NCBI RefSeq assembly: GCF_900119165.1
Contig: NZ_FPJG01000006.1
Coordinates: 1,736,001 to 1,800,000, forward strand
Direction: 5' to 3'
Length of the DNA: 64,000 bases
DNA from: Amycolatopsis australiensis
GTDB taxonomy: Bacteria; Actinomycetota; Actinomycetes; Mycobacteriales; Pseudonocardiaceae
In this document: positions 18,035 through 26,597 of the stretch, in pieces
Numbering within the stretch: position 1 is the stretch's first letter
Layout: the number at the start of each line of letters is the position of its first letter
Position numbers and translations under genes: made by a program
The notes under the pieces: generated by a model
Told to the model about the DNA's origin: nothing
Databases searched by the model: none
The model's input: only the letters and a program-made list of their open reading frames with translations

Positions 18035-18066
18035 CAAACATGTTTGTGGGACTGCTCACCGGGTAC
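18035..18066 (+). promoter_or_regulatory. Sigma-B/SigF-type promoter of the ect operon with overlapping palindrome
   Basis: GTTT (18042-18045), 15 bases, then GGGTAC (18061-18066) matches the Streptomyces sigma-B consensus G-N-N-T, N14-16, GGGTAC. The 12-bp perfect palindrome CAAACATGTTTG (18035-18046) overlaps the -35. It would give an untranslated leader of about 75 bases before ectA. Osmotic-stress control of ectoine synthesis by such a sigma factor is biologically sensible but is inference. Confidence 0.55.
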
Positions 18067-18145
18067 TCCGCGTCGCCGCAGGTCATGGCGGGGTCGTGAG
18101 CCACGTCGCTGGCGGGCGGAAAATTCTCTGTTACGTTTCCTGAGT

Positions 18146-18655
18146 ATGTCCGTAACGCACTTGATCGAATCCCCGACCAAGGCGGACGGCGCGCAGCTGT
18201 GGCGAATCGCGCGTGATTCCGCCAAGCTCGATCTCAACTCGCCGTACGCATACATGCTGTGGTGCCGCGATTTCGCCGGGTCTTCGGTCGTCGCGCGCGA
18301 AGACGGCGAGGCCGTCGGATTCGTCATCGCCTACCGCAGGCCGGACGACCCGGCGACGGCGCTCGTCTGGCAGGTCGCGGTCGACGCGTCCCAGCGCGGG
18401 AAAGGCCTGGCCGGAGCGCTGCTCGATGCCCTGTACACGCGTCTGGTCGGCGAGGGGGTGCGTTACCTCGAGACCACCATCACCCCGGACAACGAGGCGT
18501 CCATCCGGCTGTTCACGTCGTTCGCCAAGCGCTGGAACGCCGCGGTGGAAACCAGCGTGCTGTTCGGCGGGGAGGATTTCCCCGAAGCCGGGCACCTGCC
18601 CGAAGAGCTTTACCGCATCGGTCCGCTCACGACACGCACAGATCCGGGCGAGTAG
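18146..18655 (+). CDS. ectA: L-2,4-diaminobutyrate acetyltransferase EctA
   Basis: EctA acetylates L-2,4-diaminobutyrate at the gamma-amino group to N-gamma-acetyl-diaminobutyrate, the second step of ectoine synthesis. It is a 169-residue GNAT protein: SPYAYMLWCRDFAGSSVVA is typical of EctA, and VAVDASQRGKGLAGALLDAL is the acetyl-CoA motif, followed by LETTITPDNEASIRLFTSFAKR. The ATG gives MSVTHLIESPT; there is no strong Shine-Dalgarno (only a weak TGAG). First gene of ectABCD. Confidence 0.95.
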   Translation: MSVTHLIESPTKADGAQLWRIARDSAKLDLNSPYAYMLWCRDFAGSSVVAREDGEAVGFVIAYRRPDDPATALVWQVAVDASQRGKGLAGALLDALYTRLVGEGVRYLETTITPDNEASIRLFTSFAKRWNAAVETSVLFGGEDFPEAGHLPEELYRIGPLTTRTDPGE

Positions 18656-18670
18656 GAGAAAAGAAACGTC

Positions 18671-19924
18671 ATGAGCATCTTCGAAGAGCTCGAATCCGAG
18701 GTTCGCAGCTACAGCCGCGGCTGGCCGGTCGTGTTCGACCGCGCCCAGGGCAGCTGGCTGTACGACGAAAGCGGAAAGCCCTATCTCGACTTCTTCGCCG
18801 GGGCCGGCGCGCTGAACTACGGGCACAACAACCCGAAGCTGAAGCAGGCGCTCATCGACTACATCCAGCGTGACGGCGTCACCCACGCGCTCGACATGTT
18901 CACCGTGGCCAAGCGCGACTTCCTGCAGACCTTCCGCGACAAGATCCTCGACCCGCGCGGCCTCGGCTACAAGGTCGTGTTCCCCGGGCCGGGCGGCGCG
19001 AACGCCGTCGAGGCGGCGCTGAAGCTGGCGCGCAAGGTGACCGGCAAGGAAGCGGTCATCAACTTCACCAACGCCTTCCACGGCATGACACTGGGCGCGC
19101 TGTCGGTCACCGGCAACTCGATGAAGCGCGGCGGCGCCGGCGTTCCGCTGGTGCACGCCACCCCGATGCCCTACGACAAGTACTTCGACGGCGCGATGCC
19201 GGACTTCCTCTACTTCGAGAAGCTCCTGGAGGATTCCGGCAGCGGGCTCAACGAGCCGGCCGCGGTCATCGTCGAAGGCGTCCAGGGCGAGGGCGGCATC
19301 AACGCCGCGCGCCTGGAGTGGCTGAAGGGGCTCGACGACCTCTGCAAGCGCCACAACATCCTGCTGATCCTCGACGACGTCCAGATGGGCTGCGGCCGCA
19401 CCGGGCCGTTCTTCAGCTTCGAGGACGCCGGGATCAAGCCGGACATCGTCTGCCTGTCGAAGTCGATCGGCGGCTACGGCATCCCGATGGCGCTGACGCT
19501 GATCAAGCCCGAGCTGGACGTCTGGGAGCCGGGCGAGCACAACGGCACCTTCCGCGGCATCAGCCCGGCGTTCGTCACCGCGAAGGAAGCGATCGACGTC
19601 TACTGGAGCGACGACGAGCTGGAGAAGTCGACGAAGGCGAAGGGCGAGCGCATCGCCGCCGCGTTCTCCGGCATCGTCGAGGCCTACCCCGAGGCGAACC
19701 TGATCGCCAAGGGCCGCGGTCTCGCGCGCGGCATCGAGTTCGCCGACGGCGAGCTGGCCGGCCGGGTCTGCGCGGAAGCGTTTGCGCGCGGCCTGCTGAT
19801 GGAAACCTCCGGTCCGGACGGCGAAGTGATGAAGCTGCTGCCGCCGCTGACCCTGACCGACGACGAGCTGACGCAGGGCCTGTCGATCATCGACGAGTCC
19901 GTCAAGGCCGTCCTGAAGAAGTAA
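18671..19924 (+). CDS. ectB: Diaminobutyrate-2-oxoglutarate transaminase EctB
   Basis: EctB transaminates L-aspartate beta-semialdehyde with glutamate to L-2,4-diaminobutyrate, the first ectoine-specific step. The 417-residue protein is a class-III PLP aminotransferase: [34 protein letters not shown] (phosphate binding), [20 protein letters not shown] (cofactor Asp) and [13 protein letters not shown], which holds the Schiff-base lysine. The ATG lies 15 bases after ectA with a purine-rich AGGAGAAAAG upstream. Confidence 0.96.
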   Translation: MSIFEELESEVRSYSRGWPVVFDRAQGSWLYDESGKPYLDFFAGAGALNYGHNNPKLKQALIDYIQRDGVTHALDMFTVAKRDFLQTFRDKILDPRGLGYKVVFPGPGGANAVEAALKLARKVTGKEAVINFTNAFHGMTLGALSVTGNSMKRGGAGVPLVHATPMPYDKYFDGAMPDFLYFEKLLEDSGSGLNEPAAVIVEGVQGEGGINAARLEWLKGLDDLCKRHNILLILDDVQMGCGRTGPFFSFEDAGIKPDIVCLSKSIGGYGIPMALTLIKPELDVWEPGEHNGTFRGISPAFVTAKEAIDVYWSDDELEKSTKAKGERIAAAFSGIVEAYPEANLIAKGRGLARGIEFADGELAGRVCAEAFARGLLMETSGPDGEVMKLLPPLTLTDDELTQGLSIIDESVKAVLKK

Positions 19925-19935
19925 GGAGTTCGCCC

Positions 19936-20328
19936 GTGCTCGTCCGCACGCTCGACGAGATCACCGACACCGACGCCGACATCAAGACGGAGAACTGGCG
20001 CAGCAAGCGGATCATCCTCGCCAAGGAGGGCGTCGGCTTCTCGGTGCACGAGACCACGCTGTACGCGGGGACGGTCAACGACTTCTGGTACGCCAACCAC
20101 ATCGAGGCGGTGTTCATCACCTCCGGCGAGGGCGAGATCGAAGACCTGGCGACCGGCAAGGTGTACGAGCTCAAGCCCGGCACGCTCTACCTGCTCAACG
20201 ACCACGACAAGCACCAGGTCCGGCCGAAGACCGAGATCAAGTGTGTCTGCGTGTTCAACCCCCCGGTGACCGGTCGCGAGGTGCACGACGAGAACGGCGT
20301 GTACCCGCTGATCACCGAGGACCAGTGA
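19936..20328 (+). CDS. ectC: L-ectoine synthase EctC
   Basis: EctC cyclises N-gamma-acetyl-diaminobutyrate to ectoine. The 130-residue single-domain cupin shows [12 protein letters not shown] at the start, [55 protein letters not shown] (metal-binding cupin motif 2 region) and [19 protein letters not shown] at the end, all typical of EctC. GTG start with AAGGAG 8 bases upstream, 11 bases after ectB. The stop TGA is the first triplet of a long inverted repeat before ectD. Confidence 0.96.
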   Translation: MLVRTLDEITDTDADIKTENWRSKRIILAKEGVGFSVHETTLYAGTVNDFWYANHIEAVFITSGEGEIEDLATGKVYELKPGTLYLLNDHDKHQVRPKTEIKCVCVFNPPVTGREVHDENGVYPLITEDQ

Positions 20329-20416
20329 GGCTTATTCAGCCGTCGGCCGCCACATGACTTTGCCCTGATCAGCGGTGTGCGAGCGGGGCGTGGCGGCCTG
20401 ACCAGAATAAGCCTCA
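20326..20416 (+). promoter_or_regulatory. Nested inverted repeat (large hairpin) between ectC and ectD
   Basis: The outer arms TGAGGCTTATTC (20326-20337) and GAATAAGCCTCA (20405-20416) are a perfect 12-bp pair; inner arms GGCCGCCAC (20345-20353) and GTGGCGGCC (20390-20398) are a perfect 9-bp pair. The loop is 36 bases. The left arm begins with the ectC stop codon. It could act as a partial terminator, an RNA processing or stability element, or be a small mobile repeat; the sequence does not decide. The ectD ribosome binding site lies just downstream. Confidence 0.6.
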
Positions 20417-20448
20417 GTAAACCGGAGAGGAAACAGGAGGCGAAGCCC

Positions 20449-21351
20449 GTGACGCTGACGGACACCCGGGTCGACGACGGTTACCCGACCCGGATCACCG
20501 GTACGCCGGCCCACCTGCCGCGCGTGCACCCCACCGTGTGGGGTACCGGAGCCGACGGCCCGATCGACGCCGCCACGCTGGCGAACCACGACGCCAAGGG
20601 CTACACCGTCGTCGAGGACATGCTGTCCGTCGGCGAGGTGCAGACGTACTGGCAGGAGCTGGTGCGGCTGGCCGGCGACAAGGCGCTCGCCGGCGACGAG
20701 CGCGTGATCACCGAGGCGAAGACCGGTGAGGTCCGGTCGATCTTCGACGTCCACGAGATTTCGGACCTGATCGCCGAGCTGGTGCGCGACCCGCGCGTGC
20801 TGGACCGGGCCCGGCAGCTGCTCGGCTCCGAGGTGTACATCCACCAGAGCCGCGTCAACTACATGCCCGGATTCAAGGGCACCGGGTTCTACTGGCACTC
20901 GGACTTCGAAACCTGGCACGCGGAGGACGGCATGCCGACCCCGCGCGCGGTCAGCTGCTCGATCGCGCTGACCGACAACTACCCCTTCAACGGCGGCCTG
21001 ATGATCATGCCGGGCTCGCACCGGACGTTCGTCCAGTGCGCCGGCGAGACGCCGGAGGACAACTACAAGAGCTCGCTCAAGGACCAGCGGGTGGGCGTGC
21101 CGACCGAGGACGACATCACGAAGATGGCGGCCGAGTACGGCATCGACCAGTTCACCGGCCAGGCGGGCTCGGCGCTGTGGTTCGACTCGAACATCATGCA
21201 CGGCTCCGGGAACAACATCACGCCGTACCCGCGCTCGAACATCTTCCTGGTGTTCAACAGCGTGGAGAACGCGCTGCAGGAGCCGTTCGCGGCGACCACG
21301 CCGCGGCCGGCCTTCATCGCGGGCCGCGACTCGACGCCGATCAGGCGGTAG
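20449..21351 (+). CDS. ectD: Ectoine hydroxylase EctD
   Basis: EctD hydroxylates ectoine to 5-hydroxyectoine using O2 and 2-oxoglutarate. The 300-residue Fe(II) dioxygenase has YMPGFKGTGFYWHSDFETWH, containing the H-x-D iron ligands and family signature, INHQ-like IHQSRVNY, GGLMIMPGSHRTFVQCAGETPEDNY and the distal iron His in DSNIMHGSGNN followed by PYPRSNIFLVFN for 2-oxoglutarate. GTG start with AGGAGG 8 bases upstream. It is 120 bases after ectC, separated by the nested hairpin, so its level may be set apart from ectABC. Confidence 0.96.
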   Translation: MTLTDTRVDDGYPTRITGTPAHLPRVHPTVWGTGADGPIDAATLANHDAKGYTVVEDMLSVGEVQTYWQELVRLAGDKALAGDERVITEAKTGEVRSIFDVHEISDLIAELVRDPRVLDRARQLLGSEVYIHQSRVNYMPGFKGTGFYWHSDFETWHAEDGMPTPRAVSCSIALTDNYPFNGGLMIMPGSHRTFVQCAGETPEDNYKSSLKDQRVGVPTEDDITKMAAEYGIDQFTGQAGSALWFDSNIMHGSGNNITPYPRSNIFLVFNSVENALQEPFAATTPRPAFIAGRDSTPIRR

Positions 21352-21756
21352 TTGCCCGACCCGCCGGTGACCGGCCCGGTGCGCTTTGTTACCGTGTCGC
21401 CACCGCGCGGGTATGTGGCCCGCGCAACACGTCTTCGCGGACGACCGGCGGCGGGTGCTTCGCTCGGGGTGAGCACACCTGCCCGGTGGCCCTCGGTGGC
21501 GGACGGGCGGACCGCACCCCCTGGCGGCCTGGCCGGAGATCCACCACGACCCCGCACCAGCGGATCGGGACCGCTGGTGCGGGGTCGTGTCACGTCCGGC
21601 GCCGGTGGATGTCGCACGGCTCTCCTGCTCCGCCTGCGGAATCCGCAGAACCGCCAAAACACCTGGTACCGGCCCTGCGGCACAGCCGGTGACCACGGTA
21701 GGTTGACTTTTCCGGCGAGGGAGACGCCGGAAGACCCCGGGGAGGTGGGCGCGAGC
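21352..21756. other. 405-base intergenic region between ectD and the AfsR-type regulator
   Basis: I see no gene here. It holds the strong 19-bp hairpin described separately, several CCGGTGACCGGCC-type small palindromes near 21361-21378, and the leader of the regulator gene. TTGACT at 21713-21718 resembles a -35 element but no good -10 follows at the right distance. Confidence 0.6.
21545..21589 (+). terminator. Transcription terminator of the ect operon
   Basis: The arms 21545-21563 and 21571-21589 form a perfect 19-bp inverted repeat with a 7-base loop (ATCGGGA). There is no T-run after it, as is usual for actinobacterial hairpin terminators. It lies 194 bases after ectD and before the regulator gene, so it would isolate the regulator from ect readthrough. 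Confidence 0.75.
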
Positions 21757-24504
21757 ATGGCCGAAATCCGGCTCCAGCTGCTCGGGCCCGTCCAGCTGTT
21801 CGACGGCGACGTCGCGATCCCCATCGGCGGGCCCGGCGTCCGCGGCCTGCTCGCCCTCCTCGCCCTCAAGCCCGGCAAGGTCGTCGGGCTCGACGAGATC
21901 ATCGACGCGCTCTGGGGCCACGACCCGCCGGCCACCGCGCGCACCATCGTCCACGGCAACGTCTCGCACCTGCGGCGGATCCTGCGTGACGTCGGCGGCC
22001 CGCGCATCCTGACCACGCCGCCGGGCTACCGCCTGGAGATCGAACCCGAGCGCATCGACGTCCACCGGGCGCGCGGCCTCCTGGACCGCGCGTCGGTGGC
22101 CACCCCGGAGACCGCCGCCGCGCTGCTGGCCGAGGCGCTTTCGCTGTGGCAAGGCCCGGCGCTCGGTGGCGTGCCGGACTCGCTGCGAGCGCCCGAGCTG
22201 GAGGACCTGCGCCGCGCCGTGCACGGCGCCCGCGTCGACGCGGACCTCGACCTCGGCCGGCACGCCGAGCTGATCGTCGAGCTCAGCCCGATCGTGCGGG
22301 CCGACCCGCTGGCCGAGCGGACCGCCGGGCAGCTGATGCGGGCGCTCTACCACGCCGGGCGCCGCGGGGACGCGCTCGAGCTGTACCGGACCGTCTCCCG
22401 CGCGACCCTGCGCACCCTCGGCGTCGAGCCGGGCGCGGAGCTGCGGTGGCTGCACGAGCGCGTGCTCAACGACGACCTCCCGGCGCGCGACGTCGCCGCC
22501 CCGGCCGCCGTCGACGGGCCGGGCAAGGCCATCTCGCAGCTGCCCGCCGCCGTGCCGAGCCTGGCCGGGCGCGAGGAAGAGCTGGCTTGGCTCGACAGCC
22601 TGGTCACGCGCGCCGAAGCGGGCGAGACGACGATCGCCGTCGTCACCGGGACCGCCGGGGTCGGCAAGAGCACGCTGGTCGTGTGGTGGGCGCACCGCGT
22701 CGCGCCGCGGTTCCCGGACGGCGTGCTGTTCGCGTCGCTGCGCGGCTTCGACCCGCACCACCCGCCGCTGGACCCGGCGGAGCTGCTCACGCAGTTCCTG
22801 CTCGGCCTGGGCGTCGAAACCGCGAAGATCCCGGAGCTGCTGCACGAACGGGTCGCGCTCTACCGGTCGCTGATCGCCGGACGGCGGATGCTGGTGCTGC
22901 TCGACGACGCCCGCACCGCCGAGCAGGTGCGTCCGCTGCTGCCGCCGAGCGCGCGGACGATGACGGTCGTGACCAGCCGGTCCCGCCTCGACGGGTTGGC
23001 GGTCTCGAACGCGGCCAAGCAGCGCGTGCTCGGCACGCTGGCGCCGGACGACGCCGTGCGGCTCATCGAGGAGCTGGCCGGTCCGGCGAGCCTCAACCAC
23101 GCCCTCGCGCGGCTCTGCGGCTACCTCCCGCTCGCGCTGCGGATCGCCGGCGCCCGGCTCTCGGCGAGCGCGCAGCGGACCGTGGAGGAACTGGTCGGCG
23201 AACTCGGCAACGAGCGCACCCGGCTGGCCGGGCTGCAGGTCGACGGCGCCGACGACGGCGTGCGCGCGGCCTTCGACGTCTCCTTCCGCGGCCTGCCCGC
23301 CGAGATCGCGGAGACGTTCCTGCAGCTGGGCGCGGTGCCCGGGGTGATGGTCGGCCCGCACCTGATGGCGGCGGTCGCGCAAATCCCGGTGACCGAGGCG
23401 CGACGGCGGCTGCGCGCGCTGGCCGCGCACAACCTCATCGACGAGACCGCGCGAGACGTCTTCGTCCCGCACGACCTCGTCTGGCTCTACCTGCGTGAAC
23501 TCGCGGAGCAGGAGCTGGCCGAGAAGGAGCGGGAAGCGGCGCTCGGCTGGACGGTCCGCTACTACCAGGCGGCGGCCGACCGGGCGCGGCGCCGGCTCGG
23601 TCCCGTCGCCGATCCGCTCGACTTCACCGGCGTGCTCGACGGCGACTCGACGCCGCCGTTGCCCGGCGCGGCCGAGGCGCGGGACTGGTTCGCGGCCGAG
23701 TGGCCGAACCTCTTGGCGGTCCTCGACGCCGGGTACGCCGCGGGCCGCCACGACGAGGTGTGGCGGCTGGCGCGGGTCGTCCACAGCTACCGGGTCGTCT
23801 GCCCGCTGCTGGACGAATGGACGCGGATGGCGGATCTGGGCGTCGCCGCCGCGGAAGCCGCGGGCGACGTCGCCGGCCAGTGCTGGCTGCGGCTCGCGCG
23901 GTGCGAGATCGCGCTGACGTTCGAGCTGCCGGGCGCGGGCCTCGCCGACGCCGAACGGGCACTGGAGCTGGCCGCCGGATCGGCCGACGCGCGGCTGGTG
24001 ACGTCGGCGGACCTGCACCTGGGCCGCGCGCTGAGCCGGCTCGGCGAGCACCGGCGGGCCATCGACCGGCTGGCCAAAGCCGTCGCGGAGGCCCCGGATG
24101 TCACCTTGCGCGGCCAGGCGCTCAGCAGCTGCGCGCAGGCGGAGAAACGCGCGGGCCGCCTGGCGGAGGCGATCGCCCACCAGCGGGCGGGGCTGGCCAT
24201 CGACCGAGAACTCGGCGACGACGAGCGGGTGGTGGCCTCGCTGGGCAAGCTCGCCGAGCTCGCGTTGCGCGCGGGCGACCTCCCGGCGGCGGAGCGGTAC
24301 GTGTGGGAGGCGATCGACCTGGCGATCAGCCGCGAGCTGGTGATCCGCGAGGGCGCCCTGCGGCTGACGCTGGGCCGCGTGCTGCGCGCGCGGGGCGACC
24401 TGGACGGCGCCCGGGAGCAGCTGGCGTTGTCGGTCCGCGTTTACGAGCGGGTGCATCCGAAGCTGGTCGGTGAAGTCCGCACGGAACTCGCGCAACTGGA
24501 GTGA
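21757..24504 (+). CDS. AfsR/SARP-family transcriptional regulator
   Basis: The 915-residue protein has the AfsR layout: an OmpR-type winged helix (about residues 1-95, MAEIRLQLLGPVQLFDG ... GPGVRGLLALLALKPGKVV ... VHGNVSHLRRILRD), a bacterial transcriptional activation domain (about 100-245), an NB-ARC type NTPase (about 270-560; Walker A TGTAGVGKSTLVVWWAHRV, Walker B MLVLLDDARTAEQV, GLPLAL-like GYLPLALRIAGARL) and a C-terminal helical TPR-like region (about 640-915). Such proteins activate secondary metabolism or pleiotropic genes. No biosynthetic gene cluster is adjacent, so the target is unknown. The ATG has GGAGGTG 8-9 bases upstream; in-frame upstream extensions are rejected. Confidence 0.9.
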   Translation: MAEIRLQLLGPVQLFDGDVAIPIGGPGVRGLLALLALKPGKVVGLDEIIDALWGHDPPATARTIVHGNVSHLRRILRDVGGPRILTTPPGYRLEIEPERIDVHRARGLLDRASVATPETAAALLAEALSLWQGPALGGVPDSLRAPELEDLRRAVHGARVDADLDLGRHAELIVELSPIVRADPLAERTAGQLMRALYHAGRRGDALELYRTVSRATLRTLGVEPGAELRWLHERVLNDDLPARDVAAPAAVDGPGKAISQLPAAVPSLAGREEELAWLDSLVTRAEAGETTIAVVTGTAGVGKSTLVVWWAHRVAPRFPDGVLFASLRGFDPHHPPLDPAELLTQFLLGLGVETAKIPELLHERVALYRSLIAGRRMLVLLDDARTAEQVRPLLPPSARTMTVVTSRSRLDGLAVSNAAKQRVLGTLAPDDAVRLIEELAGPASLNHALARLCGYLPLALRIAGARLSASAQRTVEELVGELGNERTRLAGLQVDGADDGVRAAFDVSFRGLPAEIAETFLQLGAVPGVMVGPHLMAAVAQIPVTEARRRLRALAAHNLIDETARDVFVPHDLVWLYLRELAEQELAEKEREAALGWTVRYYQAAADRARRRLGPVADPLDFTGVLDGDSTPPLPGAAEARDWFAAEWPNLLAVLDAGYAAGRHDEVWRLARVVHSYRVVCPLLDEWTRMADLGVAAAEAAGDVAGQCWLRLARCEIALTFELPGAGLADAERALELAAGSADARLVTSADLHLGRALSRLGEHRRAIDRLAKAVAEAPDVTLRGQALSSCAQAEKRAGRLAEAIAHQRAGLAIDRELGDDERVVASLGKLAELALRAGDLPAAERYVWEAIDLAISRELVIREGALRLTLGRVLRARGDLDGAREQLALSVRVYERVHPKLVGEVRTELAQLE

Positions 24505-24749
24505 GACTTTGGCGCGACAACTCTTCGGCGATGATCCACATTTGTGGAGAGAATGACGGTTGCGAATAGGTCACGGCCCGGTGCCCGCGGTCAATCCTTA
24601 GTGGATTCTTAGTGTCGCCGGGCCGTGTCCGCGTAGGTTCGGCAGTGCCGGCAGAGCCCTAGGGGAGGGGCAGGCTGAGAAGCCGGCGCCAAGCCCCGCG
24701 CGGGAAAACCCGCCGGGGCCGGGAGCCGCCAGGAGCGGCTCGTGGCGGC

Positions 24750-24781
24750 CCGGCCGGCCGAAGTGGGGGTAGGCCGGCCGG
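24750..24781. terminator. Bidirectional terminator between convergent genes
   Basis: CCGGCCGGCC (24750-24759) and GGCCGGCCGG (24772-24781) pair perfectly around a 12-base loop. Outer arms GAGCCGCC (24723-24730) and GGCGGCTC (24788-24795) extend the structure. It lies between the ends of the AfsR-type gene and the MmpS-like gene. A second pair, CACGGCCCGG (24572-24581) and CCGGGCCGTG (24618-24627), lies upstream of it. Confidence 0.65.
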
Positions 24782-24793
24782 TCGCCAGGCGGC

Positions 24794-25462
24794 TCAGCCC
24801 ACGTTCGCCGTGCATAGCGCGATCGTCGTCCCGCTGTTTTCGGCGACCTTCCGGCCGTCGACCAGAATGGCGCAGCGGATTTCGTTGTTCACGTTCGAAT
24901 TGCGCGTGTCCGCGGTCAGCGTCAGCAGGTACGAGCCACTGTTGTAGGACGCCTTGCCCTCCCACGCGTCGGTGCTCGCGGGCGCGTTTTCCGTCCGCTG
25001 GTCCGACAGGCTGCCGTAGCGGACGGTGGCACCGCCGGCCGAGGTCACCTGGAACGTCACGGAGTGCTTGTCCCCGGCCACCGCGGGCAGGTGCAGCCCG
25101 GTCTCGCCGCCGCCGAGGAACGTCCCGTACAGCAGCACCCCGGCCGTCGAGAGCAGCGCGGCGACCGAGACCACGGTGGCGGTGATCGCCAGCCCGCGGC
25201 CGCCCACCGCACCCCGCCTGGCCTGGACCAACCCGACGATCGCCAGGACCAGCCCGATCCCGGCCAGCGGCCACGCGACGTACCCGATGTCCGGGACGAA
25301 GGCGACGACCAGCGCGGCCGCGCCGAGCACCAGGCCCGCGGCGGCGAGGACGTTCCGCCCGCGCTTCGCGTTGGCTTGACGACGCTCCGTGGCCGTCACC
25401 GGTGGCGCGGGCCGTCCGTGGCGCGCGGTGGTCGGCGGCGGGTACTGCGGGTCGGTCATCAT
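24794..25462 (-). CDS. Membrane protein with MmpS-like C-terminal domain
   Basis: A 222-residue protein: Pro-rich basic cytoplasmic start, then a DUF4190-like arrangement of about three helices (roughly residues 37-55, 60-80 and 90-112, the third ending in LLYGTFLGGGE), and an extracytoplasmic beta domain (about 120-222). The end, NEIRCAILVDGRKVAENSGTTIALCTANV, matches the C-terminal pattern of MmpS and related transport accessory proteins (C-x-I-x-x-D-G ... C), with two cysteines likely in a disulfide. No MmpL partner is nearby. A start at the second Met is equally possible. Confidence 0.72.
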   Translation of the reverse strand: MMTDPQYPPPTTARHGRPAPPVTATERRQANAKRGRNVLAAAGLVLGAAALVVAFVPDIGYVAWPLAGIGLVLAIVGLVQARRGAVGGRGLAITATVVSVAALLSTAGVLLYGTFLGGGETGLHLPAVAGDKHSVTFQVTSAGGATVRYGSLSDQRTENAPASTDAWEGKASYNSGSYLLTLTADTRNSNVNNEIRCAILVDGRKVAENSGTTIALCTANVG

Positions 25463-25712
25463 GCGAGCCCCTTCGGGTGCGAGTGCGACGACGTTAACCC
25501 ATAAGAGTGCCCGCGAACGAAATTGTTACATTCTGGAAAAAGTCATTGTCCCACCATTTCGCGCGAGGTATCGGTATTTCCTGACATCGCGCGCAGGGTG
25601 TGGCCCGGTGATCAATGCGAAGAATATCGGGATTCCCACTGTTTTCGTGGCCGTTCGGCCCACGACGACCGTCGGTACCGGCGGTCAAGACGAAAGTCGC
25701 AAGCCAGACTTC
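25463..25712. other. 250-base AT-richer intergenic region
   Basis: Bases about 25490-25740 are clearly less GC-rich than the surroundings (for example GAAATTGTTACATTCTGG near 25520). The region holds the promoter of the MmpS-like gene, read on the minus strand, and the 3' flank of the two-gene unknown unit. No ORF is convincing and no terminator hairpin is obvious. Lower GC could reflect regulation or an insertion boundary. Confidence 0.5.
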
Positions 25713-26597
25713 TCAGTCGAAAAGGCTCACTTCGGGAGTGATTTCGAGCAGCTCGAAAACGGGACGGCCGCGCCGGCCGTCAATGGTCGTCGTGCGCACG
25801 ACGCGCAGCCGGGCGGTCACCGGCCGGTCGAGGTTCTCCTTGATCTGGTCGAGCAGGTCCGGCGCCACCGCGCCCTGGATCGTCCCACCCGACTCGCGGT
25901 CGAGGTAGAAGATGCGGCGCCGGGTGCGGACACCGTCGAGCCGTCCGCGGACGGTCTCGTAGCCGACCTCCTCGCGGGACTCGCGGAGGCTGCCCTGCAG
26001 GATCCGCGCCTGCTCGGTCGTCATGCTGCGGGTGACCTGCTCGCCGGAGGTCGGCGTCAGCGCCATCCCGATGCCGGCGTTCTTCGCGACGGCGTTGACG
26101 ATGTCGCTGACGGCGTTGCGGACGGTGTCGCGCTGGAGCAGCACGGCGTCGAGCGCGCCGTCGTCGGACCCGTTCGCCGGCAGGAAGTCGCACAGCTCCT
26201 TGACCGCGCGCTCGGACAGCGTCTCGATACCGTCGATGATCAGCGCGTCGTCGGTGACGTCGAGTTCCGGGAAGCCGAAGAAGATCGCGTTGCCCGCCTG
26301 GCCGCGCTGGATCAGCGGCGCCTTGTCGCGATCGGCCTGCTGGACGATCGTGACCTCGCCGGCGGGGTTCCGGATGATGTGCCCGATCTTGGCCGTCGCG
26401 TCCTGCAGGGCGCGGCTGATGTCGGAGAAGGTGTAGGCGTCGATGGTCTGCTCACCGATCACCGACACGTGCAGCAGCGGCGAGCGGGACGTCCGCTCGA
26501 ACTTGGCGTTGGCCGCCATCGCGGAGGCACGCGCCAGGTCGTCGAGCCACGTGCCGCCGGGGATCTCGTCGGCGATGCGCCGGAACTCGTTCCTCAC
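25713..26597 (-). CDS. Protein of unknown function, coupled to a DUF6932-like gene
   Basis: I do not recognise this 294-residue soluble protein. It starts at a GTG (VRNEFRRIADEIPGG) that overlaps the stop of the upstream gene by 4 bases. Residues 1-110 are alpha/beta, with SPLLHVSVIGEQTIDAYTFSDISRALQDATAKIG; residues 120-215 are mostly helical; residues 235-294 look like a small beta barrel (GGTIQGAVAPDLLDQIKENLDRPVTARLRVVR and RPVFELLEITPEV). It has no transmembrane helix and no catalytic motif I can name. The tight coupling suggests a complex or a toxin-antitoxin-like or defence unit with its neighbour, but this is only inference. Confidence 0.75.
   Translation of the reverse strand: MRNEFRRIADEIPGGTWLDDLARASAMAANAKFERTSRSPLLHVSVIGEQTIDAYTFSDISRALQDATAKIGHIIRNPAGEVTIVQQADRDKAPLIQRGQAGNAIFFGFPELDVTDDALIIDGIETLSERAVKELCDFLPANGSDDGALDAVLLQRDTVRNAVSDIVNAVAKNAGIGMALTPTSGEQVTRSMTTEQARILQGSLRESREEVGYETVRGRLDGVRTRRRIFYLDRESGGTIQGAVAPDLLDQIKENLDRPVTARLRVVRTTTIDGRRGRPVFELLEITPEVSLFD

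Noticed and set aside
18101..18145. TTACGT just upstream of ectA as the main -10 element
   Set aside because: It lacks a matching -35 at normal spacing, whereas GTTT-N15-GGGTAC upstream is a complete match; a minor promoter remains possible.
20332..24495. Long minus-strand frame opposite ectD and the AfsR-type gene
   Set aside because: Composition is that of an antisense frame, and both plus-strand genes have unmistakable family motifs.
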